The translations under genes and the position numbers were made by a program. A DNA stretch of 64,000 bases from [Phialemoniopsis] sp. UDSM-2020. Taxonomy: Eukaryota > Ascomycota > Sordariomycetes > Thyridiales > Thyridiaceae. Positions 10,193-19,697 of this stretch are shown here, in pieces (positions within the stretch are counted from its first letter, which is position 1; each line of letters opens with the position of its first letter). The notes under the pieces were generated by a model. It was not told the origin of the DNA. It made no database searches and worked only from the letters and a program-made list of their open reading frames with translations. The DNA lies in contig JAEILZ010000009.1 of the NCBI GenBank assembly GCA_018873225.1, forward strand, positions 2,595,501 to 2,659,500. The letters run 5' to 3'.

Positions 10193-11257
10193 ATGAAGTT
10201 CTGCATAGCATCATTGTTGTGGCTGTTGATCCCTGCGAGGGCCTTTCAAGTACCTCGCAATTCCTGGTTAGTCTCCTATATCCATACCACTCAAGTCAAC
10301 AAACTCACACCTTGGCAAGGGACTCGCATATCCACATCATTGACCCCGAGCGATTTCCTATGGACCCAGATAGAGGTATTGCTCCCAAAGAACCTGTTAC
10401 TCGAGATCGCCTACTGATCCAGTCTATCAGGCTATACTCCCGCTCCCGCAACGGTCCAAAATGCCACCGACTTTGAAGACGGCTTAGGCATCAAGCATGC
10501 TGTTGTAGTGCTTCCTAGTGTCTACGGTACCAACAACAGCGTGCTTCTCGACGCCCTACGGCACTTCAAGGGGCAATACCGTGGCGTGGCAGTCGTAGAC
10601 CCGGACCACATTACTAACGAGACGCTCACCGAGATGCACAACGCTGGAGTTCGAGGACTCAGGGTCAACTTTGGCAGCGACGGCACGGACGAAGAGATCG
10701 TGGACGAGATTAAAAAGCATGCAGCTGTCGCCGCCATCAATAGCTGGGCACTAGAGATTTGGGTACCCATCTCGTCCTTTGTTTCCCTACACTCTGTGAT
10801 TCCTGAACTCGGCATCGATGTCGTCGTGGATCACTACGGCCACCTCGAGGTTGGGTCCAAGACCAACAAGACCATTAACACGATCGACCCGTACAAGACC
10901 AAGGGCTTCCGCGAGTTCATCGACTTGGTCCAGCGCAAATTTCTTTTCGTCAAGCTCTCGGCTCCGTACCAGAACTCAAAGCTCAAGCCCTACTACGAAG
11001 ACATGCGAGTCACTGCCGAGATCATCATTGAAGCCGGGCCAGACATGGTGGTGTGGGGTAGCGACTGGCCACACACAGGGAGCAAGGAGGGCAACGATGC
11101 TGTAGGAGGCCGGCTCAATCAGCAGGAGTATCGCAAGGTTGATGATGCGATGTTGGTAGAGATCCTCAAAGACTGGGCAGGTAGCGAGGCTCAAATTCAG
11201 CGCTTGTTTGTGGACAACCCACGGAGGCTGTGGCAGTGGTACGAGGAAGATGATTGA
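10193..11257 (+). CDS. Amidohydrolase (PF04909-type TIM barrel) with a signal peptide
   Basis: Exons 10193-10266, 10320-10375 and 10431-11257 give 318 residues. The first 17 residues, MKFCIASLLWLLIPARA, form a typical signal peptide and are followed at once by the catalytic barrel. The metal-binding HxH lies in SWDSHIHIIDPERFP. VVVDHYGH and VVWGSDWPHTG carry the later His and Asp of the family. The closest functional relatives are 2-pyrone-4,6-dicarboxylate lactonase-like and related decarboxylase/hydrolase enzymes, most of them cytosolic. Secretion of this copy is therefore unusual and suggests hydrolysis of an external lactone or ester (inference). Both introns (53 and 55 bp) have in-frame homology restored across them. 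Confidence 0.85.
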
Positions 11258-11475
11258 AAACCTCAAAATAGTGGACGAGAATTTTAGGCTGCTCTTGACT
11301 TTCCAACATAGTCTCTGTTATCAGAAAATCCTTCTGAGCCATACACTGCGGTACACTGCTGCGAAACCCCATGCTACCCTAGATAAAATGAAAGGAAAGC
11401 TTACAGTCTCTTCAGCGCTGGTAATTTCAACACGACGATATGCTTGGAACCTTGTACCGGTCTCCAGTAAGGTAA

Positions 11476-13172
11476 TCAAGTTGTGTACTTGAACTTCTTG
11501 GCGACTGTGACAGTCTCCGTCTCAACATCGTCAATAACCTCGACCTGGGCTGTGATGGCCGGTAGCCCTGCATCTCCCAGCTCACGCTTGTTTGAGTACC
11601 AAAAGACGAACGAGGCGAGAAGCAACAATACGCAGCCGATGCTCTGCATTGTCACTATCACAATCAGTCCCTTGATGTACTTCGGTGCATCCTCTGCGCG
11701 GAATATCTGGGTTGCAAACGAGTTGGCCGTGTTGGTGAGCATGACATAGAGGGCCGAGTACACCGATCGTTGGGTAGGAGTTCGTGAGTTCGACGTGATC
11801 CAGACAACGCCCAGGACATATGGTGGACATCCAACAGCCACCATGGTCTGATATACTCCGTATCGCGTCCAGACACCCGAGTTTCCAGACTGTTGAAGTA
11901 GCCGAAACACCCCGGTGAGAATGGGGTAAGGGACTGTGAACAGAAAAGTACAGAGGCCTTGTTTGCCAGTAAGTGCGGCGACCTTGCCCGAAAGAATGAT
12001 CAGCGGGATCGCACACCACACGCCCACGCTGGACAAAGCATTCGCTTTGATGGTGGAGAAGCCCAGTTCCTTGGTGATTTGCGAGTTGTAGGTCTCCAGG
12101 CAGGTGAGGGGCCCAACGAGAGCAACCACAAACAAGAAGAGGATCCACATGCGCCAGGCAATTACCGCATGGAAAACATCCTTGGGCTTGATGAAGATTC
12201 GGCTTGCTTTGTCCTTCGCTGGATCATCGATCAGGAGGCGGTTGGTCAGGATGTGCTCCTGTCGAGGTTTGAGCAGCCGAAGGCCAGGGATAAGTGTTCG
12301 GGTGTCAGCTGTCGAGCGAGGCCAGAAGATGAGGGCGAGAATGCCGATGAAAATGGAGATCACTCCTTCGACAAGGAACAGCCATTGCCAGCCCTTGCGT
12401 CCTCCCTGGCCGTCCAGTCGAAGTAGCCCTGCGGCGAACAGGCCACCACATGCTTTCCCCGTGTAGCTTCCGATCCAGAAGAACGACGCGCGCACAGCAA
12501 AGTCCTTCTTGGTGTAGAATGTCGACATGTAGTAAATCGATCCGGGAATAAAGCCGGCCTCGGAAATGCCGAGAGCCAGTCGACATGCGTAGTACCCGGC
12601 TTTGTTCCTGAGTTCGGAATGAGCGGCGGCGACGACTCCCCAGACGATCATCTGGCATGGGACCCAGAACTTGGCGCCGATTCGCTGAAGCAAGAGGTTC
12701 GAGGGCAACTCGCAGAGAACGACTGCGACATATAGAATTGTTTGGCCGTTGGCAACGATGTTCTGGTTGATCTGAAGGTCCGACAGCATGGTAGACGTAA
12801 GAGCTGGTCCGCTATAAAGATGCCAGTCAGTCTGTCTTCGCGACTTGCTAGGGTAATTGCGCCTTACATGTTTCCGCGGTCGATCTGTTGAGAGAAAAAG
12901 CCCAACATGAGCAGTGGAAGCACCAGGAAGTCGAATCTTGGGGTTCCGGTCAGCGCCTGCCTGTGCCCACGATGGGTGATCAGACATTACCTTTGCTTTG
13001 CAGCACGCTCCTCTTTCGCAGTCCAATCGATTCGAGGGTCAGGCTCCATGCCTGAGATCTCGGTCATCTTTCCCAATTGGACATCCGAGGGATCCGTGTT
13101 CTGGGTCGACTCAGCCTTCTTTCGCGTGGCTGGGGTCGAGTCTATCTCCATGTTGTTGGATTCCATGCTCAT
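11476..13172 (-). CDS. MFS transporter, anion:cation symporter (Dal5/Tna1-type) family
   Basis: Exons 12991-13172, 12868-12936 and 11476-12811 give 528 residues. The cytosolic N-terminus ends in DWTAKEERAAKQRFDFLVLPLLML, read across the first intron, leading into helix 1 and the family motif QQIDRGNIGPAL. Later hallmarks are LALGISEAGFIPGSIYYMS, the central loop with LTNRLLIDDPAKDKA, and about 12 hydrophobic segments. Members carry allantoate, nicotinate, pantothenate, tartrate and other organic anions into the cell. Beside an amidohydrolase and sugar-acid type enzymes, uptake of an organic acid is the likeliest job (inference). Introns are 54 and 56 bp. Confidence 0.9.
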
Positions 13173-13633
13173 CAAGCTTTCAGGCTGGAGTGTTTCGAAG
13201 TTGGAATCAACTGGACTGGGTGGGTTGTTTCTAGAGGCTGGTGAGCGCAGTTCGCAATTTAAATACCCGAGGCCACTACCTTATCTCTTCCCCACACGCT
13301 CCGGGATCCTGGGGGAGTTGCCTTGATTGCATGCTTCCGAGATAGGGCTTGAGCGGTTTCCATAATCTGGGGTCACCAAGACTCCACTCAGGCGGCAAGC
13401 TTCCGGCGGATGCGGTAACGGATGGAAGAAGTCGCCTGCACGCGATGGAACTAAATGCCGCCAACTTGCCTCAATATGGTGTAGATCTTTTGAGTCTTCC
13501 GTACCCGGCGGATCGCAATGTTGTATCAATCGTTCGGTCCCTCGATATAACCTTGCGTAAAGTAGTCACCAGAAGGGAGATGCCAGGGGCAGAGTACTGA
13601 ACCGTCCGTCACCTTGGCCTGAATTAGTTCACA
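13173..13633. promoter_or_regulatory. Divergent promoter, MFS carrier / MBL-fold hydrolase
   Basis: No gene is seen. CGGCAAGCTTCCG at 13393-13405 is another inverted CGG pair with seven bases between, almost midway between the two start codons (221 and 229 bp away). Its centre differs from the strong sites at 1674 and 5513. Confidence 0.45.
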
Positions 13634-14588
13634 ATGTCGCCGACTACCGCTACAATTCACATCTTGGGAAGCGGTTGCCCTACTCCTACGCCAGACCGGT
13701 ACGGCACGTCGTTTGCCGTACAGACCAAGAATGACCTCGTCATGGTCGATTGCGGCCCAGCAGCCACTTGGAAACTTGCCAAAGCAGGCCTGAACCCGCG
13801 CGACGTTAACTCGCTCTTTCTGACGCATCACCACTTTGATCACAATGTTGACACGCCGTGCTTCCTCCTCACAAGATGGGACCAAAACGTGGGTTGCGTT
13901 CAACCGTCGGAGCCCTTTTCTAGCCAATGATCAAGTTACTTACACAGTTCGCGATTAGGGAGACAGTGGTAAGCCCATCTTGGTCTATGGACCTCAACCA
14001 ACAGTAGACTTCTGCGACAAGATCGTAGGGAGCATCGGGGCCTTCCAGCCAGACTGGAACGCGCGCTGCAACTGGGGTCCCTCGCTTGGAGTCTATCAAG
14101 CCCGAGGCGGACAGCTCCCTCGCCAGGCTCCTAATGTCCAAGCTCTCAATATTGAGCCTGGATGGACGCATTCAAGCCAAGACTGGAAAGTCACGGCGGG
14201 CTACGCCGATCATGCGCAGCCGTACCTGGACTGCGTCGCTTACCGGTTCGACCTCCCCAGTGGCAAGTCCTTCGTCTTCTCTGGAGATACTGGCTACTGC
14301 AACGAGATTGTGGAACTGGCCAGTGGGGCTGATATCTTTTTTTGCATGTCTTCCGGCGCTGATATGAATGACAGTCTATCGGGGAGCGGAGGTTGCGTTC
14401 CAGGTGCAGCAAACCCTCGGGAAGCCGGTGCCATGGCGCAAAAGGCTGGGGTCAAGACTTTGGTCCTGGTCCACCAGGGTCCCGCTCAGGGGATCAAGGC
14501 GAATTGGCAAAAGTCAATCGACGATGCCGCGGCCGAGTTCAGCGGAAAGATTATCTTTGGTGAAGAGCTCACGACGGTCGAAATATGA
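13634..14588 (+). CDS. Metallo-beta-lactamase-fold hydrolase, RNase Z/arylsulfatase-like
   Basis: Exons 13634-13888 and 13959-14588 (70-bp intron, GTGGGT donor) give 294 residues. The N-terminal IHILGSGCPTPTPDRYGTS and the metal motif THHHFDHN (HxHxDH) place it in the RNase Z-like branch of the metallo-beta-lactamase superfamily. Later ligands are in AGYADHAQPYLDCVAY (His), FVFSGDTGY (Asp) and LVLVHQGP (His). It lacks the long form and tail of true tRNase Z, and relatives in bacteria and fungi act on small esters, phosphates or sulfates. It shares a promoter region with the MFS carrier, so a metabolic rather than tRNA-processing role is more likely. Confidence 0.85.
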
Positions 14589-15417
14589 ACACAGTATACA
14601 TCATCGCACCGTATTTGGTAGTTGATTAGACGTTCAGTATCATAAACATATACAATCGATGTGCTCATTGCCTATATCACATGCCTCAGCATGAATCAAT
14701 GTAATCAACTTTTTACGTATAGACAGATATTAGATGGTGGTATCTCGATGAACACGCTGGTGTGCCGCTATACCTAGGGAGAGATCCTTCGGACGATACC
14801 TGATCGTGCTCGGATGCCTTCACAGGCGCGGATGCGGGTATGGATGCGGATGCGTATGCGTATGCGTATGCGGATGCGGATGCGGATGCGGATGAGCAAG
14901 TGGATCCTGATCCTGATCAGCACTCAGATTGTTCAGCACTGCACTGAAAAGGCAAGCCAACGCGATGAGTTTAATGGTAGAGAGTTACTACCATCCACAA
15001 TGCAGGTTTCGTCAAGAGATAACGTATCTCTATCCTTCTCAAGACCCGTCGTTATCATGACTACGTGAAATTGCATGGCTCACTCCTCGTCGCGAGGCAA
15101 TAAGGAATGGTCTGATACGGGAGTGCCTGAGGCAGGGCGCTAGAGCTAGCCGTCTAGTGATTTACCGTCTTGAGAGGATCAATCAACATTCCAAATGCTG
15201 TGCTATGAAAGACCATCGAGACACCAGATAGGCTGGCCGAGGGCTTGCAGCGCCAACCTCTTTACAGCTCTGATCAAGGTATGATACGCAGGGCTGATAT
15301 CAGTTGAGGCTGTCTCTCGTTACTGATGCCGACACAGCACTCTCGCCAGGGAGTTGACCCGGATTCAGCGATCCGCCACGGCCCAGTCCCGGCGGCTCGC
15401 TTCCGTACCATCAAGAG
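14589..15417. other. Intergenic with a hexanucleotide repeat and regulator promoter
   Basis: The stretch holds the tandem repeat at 14829-14895 and, near its end, CGG-N7-CCG at 15379-15391, 27 bp before the start of the Zn2Cys6 gene. No gene is supported; an open frame at 14814-15068 is made of the repeat. Confidence 0.5.
14829..14895. repeat. Hexanucleotide microsatellite (GGATGC/GTATGC)n
   Basis: About eleven imperfect copies of a six-base unit, alternating GGATGC and GTATGC, run in tandem. The pattern suggests expansion by slippage from a single unit. It lies in non-coding DNA between the MBL-fold gene and the second regulator. Confidence 0.85.
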
Positions 15418-17755
15418 ATGAATCAACGGCCTGCAAAGCGCGTTCGACAGGCTTGCGAGCCATGCCGGTCCGTAACAATGAGTTTGCCATTATCTGAATT
15501 GGGCCTTTTCAGACTAATTATCGTCTCTCAGCCGGAAAAAGTCCAAGTGCTCCGGCGAGCAGCCCACCTGCGCAACATGCGCTCGCCTGAACCAGACTTG
15601 TGCATATCATCCTGATGCGCCGAACCTCCCCGGGCAGAGCAGCGACATAGACTCAACAGCCATTGAGCCGCAGAGTTATCTACATTCCCCACCAGCCTCC
15701 GTGCCGCAGCCTCGCAAAGACACGGCTAGGAGTGGTGATCCAGTATTGGTCAGTGTTGTAGTCACCGGTATTTGATCATGGGAGATCTGACCCAGTCATT
15801 GCAGCAAGAGCGGATGAACTCCGTTGAGGCAACCTTGAAGGAAGTGCTTCAGGTCTTGAAAGTGCAAAGCAGGGAAGGCCGAGATCTCGGGTCCGCCTCG
15901 GCCATCTCCTTCGCCTCTCCAGCCTTGTCCTACCAGGCCACAACAACGCAACAGGGTTTATCTCCAGGATTTACACAAGACACATTGAACCACGTTGCTG
16001 AAATATATCTGAGATGCTGCGAATGTCAACCTTTACCTCTATTCGATCCCGCAACGTTTGTAGCTTCCCTCCCCGGGCGTGATCCCGAGGTTATTCTCAG
16101 TGTCTCGGCCGCAGCCCTTCGATTTTCAGATTATGATCAGGTTCAACATGGTGGCCTTCAGGCTACTACAGATCATGTCGAATCCGCATACCGCCTTACG
16201 ATGTCTCGCGTCGTGGGTGGTGGCGTAGAGTTATCGACCTTGCAAGCATTATGCATCTTGTGCTTGCTTGACTTTGATGGTAAGAGGTGTGAGCTCCAGG
16301 TTATCTTGACAACTGGCTAATCAGAATCTTGTCAACAGCTCAACGATTGGATCGAAGTCGGATGCTTTGCTCTCTCGCAACTACACTCGCACAATCTGCA
16401 GAGCTTCACCAAGACCTCCAATCATCTCATTCGGATTCCATGCGAGAGGAACGGAGACGGTGCTATTGGGCCATCACTTTGCTTTGCAGGATATTTTGTC
16501 AATCGGGGCAACTCACTGGTTATCACCACACCATGACAGCCTCGCTTCCGAGAAGCCCTACAGCTCCTCCCGCTGCCGTGATAACGATTCCAGAGAGCGG
16601 GCGTCTGCCCACAGTTCCTCCAGAATCAGATACGGCAGGGGGTGTACTGAGCTTTGTCTTCCAGCTCAGTGAAATATGGACCACGGTCATGTCCTACATC
16701 CGCTCTTGCCGGACCCCAAGTGCCGAACAAAGATACCCCTGGTCTGCGGATTCCCAATATTCCAAAGCCATGGGCGAACTCATGAGCCTCGGGGGTAAGG
16801 TGCCTCTCGTCAATCGATATCGTTCCATCAAGCTTTCGGAGGCGACCCATGATCTTCTCGAGGAATCACCCCTGTACTGGTGCCCCTGGCTCTCCAGTCG
16901 GATCGTCTTCCACGCTCTGATCTGCCTGCTTAATCACCCACTGCTACTCACGCTGCAGATTCGCGATGCTCAAAACGTCGCCGATGCCTTCTTACACAGG
17001 ACGGCATGTACTATATCGAACCATGTTGCATGGATCATGCACTATCTCGAGTTTATGATGTCGCGAGACTTTGTTGTCACAGACATCCTCGCAATCTACG
17101 GCGTGGCTGTCGTCGCCACCATCGAACTTCAGAAGAGCTTGGCCAAGGATGACGATGTCAGTGAGAAGACTAGACACAACATTGACGATTGTATCAAGTT
17201 CATTTCCAAGATGAGCACTCATTGGTCTTACGCTGAGCGCTTGGTAAGTTGTCCCTTGTCCGCGAAATCAACTGCGCTAATGATATCATGCAGGCTTCGA
17301 GGTTACGAGAAATTGCGTCAAATATTCCGATATGGTCCCAGTCCAGTATCGAAGGGAACAATGCGGACATGACTGTCGATGTGTCTGGGATCTTTGAGAT
17401 TCTCGAGTTCCCTCTGTCGCTCTCCGGAGCCTCTGCCAGGGCTGAACAGCCGTCTTTGCTTGGGCCGAGCCTTCGGCACAATCTACGCGAAAGCCAGGGC
17501 GTCACTAGTGAAGATGTGACCAAGCTGCCTAGGATAGTGCCCATTTCCAGAGGAGCACTGCGGCCTACAGAGATCCAGGCATCCACATCCAACGGGAATT
17601 TCGCTATTCCTGAAGACATGCAGGTGCCGGACGGTTTTGCCAACGCCTCACTGGGACCTGACAATGATCTACTCTTACCCTTTCACCAAGTATTTGTGAG
17701 CCCATTTCAGCAGACTGGAGGAAGTGTTTGGCCCGAGAGGTACGACTTTTATTGA
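15418..17755 (+). CDS. Zn2Cys6 transcription factor
   Basis: Five exons: 15418-15467, 15532-15748, 15796-16279, 16339-17243 and 17294-17755, giving 705 residues. The zinc cluster is split by the first intron; only the donor at 15468 restores the correct six-residue spacing, CEPCRRKKSKC, with Cys at 13, 16, 23, 30, 33 and 40. A predicted coiled coil follows the second junction (SLQQERMNSVEATLKEVLQVL). The remainder looks like a divergent regulatory domain with REERRRCYWAITLLCRIF, the usual transcription factor domain signature. Its stop codon is only 8 bp from that of the convergent haloacid dehalogenase. Probably a second regulator of this block, but its targets are unknown. Confidence 0.88.
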
Positions 17756-17763
17756 AGAAAGCG

Positions 17764-18555
17764 CTACTCCGAGACAGCACCCTCAACCGCATCCGCCATC
17801 TCACTAAGCGTGTCGAAACGATACGCCAAGTCAATGCTGTCCGCAAGTTCATTCACATCCCCGCCCATCGCGCTGCCCCCTCGCATGATCCAGCAGCTTT
17901 TCAAACCGACTTTCTTGGCCGGCACGTGGTCGTGCCACAGCGCTTGCGCCGTGTGAAGGATCTCACCCCTGCCGATCCCAAGGTCCGCCTCGGTGTGCTT
18001 GATCAAGTACTCAAAGTTGCGCAGGTCGGGCTTGTAGGACCCGATCTGCTCCGCCATGTACACGGCATCGAAAGTGACGTCGCGCAGCGGGCCCGCCATC
18101 GTGCCGGAGAAAGAATCGCCGTCCACGTTGGACAAGACGATGAGCTTGTACTGCCTGCCGAGCCGTTTCAGGGCCTCGACGGTATCTGGGAACGCCGGCC
18201 ACTTGCCTACGCTTGCGCCGAATGTAGTCTGCTCGTCATCTGTCGCGGTGAAGCCGAGATCCTTTGCAATCTTGCCGTACACCAGGCCGAGAAGAGGGGC
18301 ATACTTCATATCAGGGTGCGCGGTCTGTAATTCGTTCTCGAATTTGTTGTACAGGCGGAGGAGCTTGGCTTTATTGTCTCTCAATGGATGATCATCCTGC
18401 AGACGAGAATTGAGAGGCTGTAGTGCAGCATAAATGCCACTCTCCCAATCGATCAGAGTCGCGTACACATCAAATGACAGCGCTTTGAACGACGTGAGTG
18501 ATGGTGGTCCCTGATTTTCGGCTGCCATAGCTGTTTCAATAATGGTATGGTCCAA
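17764..18555 (-). CDS. Type II haloacid dehalogenase-like hydrolase
   Basis: 263 residues, single exon. HAD motif I is FDVYATLIDWE with the nucleophile Asp at residue 29. Motif II is VLSNVDGDSF, and the C-terminal part has HTAQALWHDHVPAKKVGL and SCWIMRGG, as in (S)-2-haloacid dehalogenases. The family releases halide from short 2-halo acids or acts on phosphate esters, and fungal members are often untested. The first ATG (18555) is used; an ATG nine codons downstream is equally possible. A 10-bp inverted repeat sits about 106 bp upstream (18661-18707). It converges on the Zn2Cys6 gene with 8 bp between stop codons, so the 3' ends of the mRNAs must overlap. Confidence 0.88.
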   Translation of the reverse strand: MDHTIIETAMAAENQGPPSLTSFKALSFDVYATLIDWESGIYAALQPLNSRLQDDHPLRDNKAKLLRLYNKFENELQTAHPDMKYAPLLGLVYGKIAKDLGFTATDDEQTTFGASVGKWPAFPDTVEALKRLGRQYKLIVLSNVDGDSFSGTMAGPLRDVTFDAVYMAEQIGSYKPDLRNFEYLIKHTEADLGIGRGEILHTAQALWHDHVPAKKVGLKSCWIMRGGSAMGGDVNELADSIDLAYRFDTLSEMADAVEGAVSE

Positions 18556-19697
18556 GAGTCCCGACGAAGATATGTCCTCAGCAGTAGTCAGGGCGATGTG
18601 TGAAATGTCTGAGGGGCAAGGACTTTTATATCGTCAATCAGTGATGAGGTCAGGGCTGACGAATTGCCACTTTGGAGCTATTCCCGCCTAGGAGACCGTG
18701 GCAATTCATGCCGAACGGGAGCTTACTCAACTCCACCTACCGGGCTTCTCCACCGACCACGTCCGAATCGAGTCGACTAAGCTCCGGAACTCCTCATTTG
18801 TCTACGTCTGTGTAGCTTCCTCTTCGGGCACCTCAACCCTATCACCTCGTCACGTAGTATAGCCTGCAAGTTATTATCGGCAGGAACTCATTTCACACGA
18901 GCCTGTTAGAAAGGCCTGAGGCAGACTGTAACCTAAAGTATTCCGAATGCGTCATAGGCTGTTGACAACAAAGAGCTTATTTCCACCTTCTGCCACTGGT
19001 TGTTTCGGAAACATGGGCGTCGAGCACAAGCGATTCGATCCAAAAATTCCTCAGTAATGCTGAGAACACCCACGGTCTGTGTTCTGTCAATGGCTTCAAA
19101 TTTTAGACAAAGAAAATACATACATGTTGCAATGACCTTGCGGCTGAAATAGCTGTTCCTCTCGCGCAGGGTCGAGGTTCCACACACACATCTAGGCGCC
19201 GCCCAAGCCACCTAGCCCATTTCATTGTTCTTTGAAAGAATGAACGTAGAGTTATACGCCCTGGAGTTTCGGTTCCAGACATGGACGGATGCGTCCATCG
19301 ACTTTTCAGGAGTCTCTTTGTACCCACTAGCGTTTGGGCTGTGTTTCTTCTGTTCTCCGTATCAATCTGCTTTCAGAGAACCCTACGAAGTGCCCAAGAC
19401 AGATGCTGTCATGGAGCCACGGCTCTTTGTCAGGAGAGCTCGATGCCATTCACTCTCCTGGTTCTTAAAGGCCTCTTTCTCCCGTGGTGCCAACTTCTGT
19501 ACACAAGACCTCTGTCAACAGCGCCCATTGTATCATAGATTATCTTTGCAAAGCTCAAGTACGGGAATTCACATATCCGCAACCAAGGTTGTTGACAATA
19601 GCGCGGCCTCAATCACCTTGTGTGAATATATCATCGCACTCACACTCAATATATATATATCAGTCTCAACCACGCAAGCCGGCCAGGAAAGAGAGTC
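18556..19697. other. Intergenic, divergent promoters of HAD gene and Gln/Gly-rich protein gene
   Basis: Contains the dyad at 18661-18707 and a TATA run (ATATATATAT, about 19649-19660) some 40-50 bp before the downstream ATG at 19698. A plus-strand open frame at 19225-19794 overlaps the real first exon in another frame and has no coding character. Confidence 0.5.
18661..18707. repeat. Inverted repeat, 10-bp arms
   Basis: GAATTGCCAC at 18661-18670 is the exact reverse complement of GTGGCAATTC at 18698-18707, with a 27-base spacer. It lies upstream of the haloacid dehalogenase gene and could be a paired regulator site or a weak stem. Confidence 0.6.

Noticed and set aside
14814..15068. Open frame encoding a Met-Arg repeat
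   Set aside because: It is only a translation of the hexanucleotide microsatellite.
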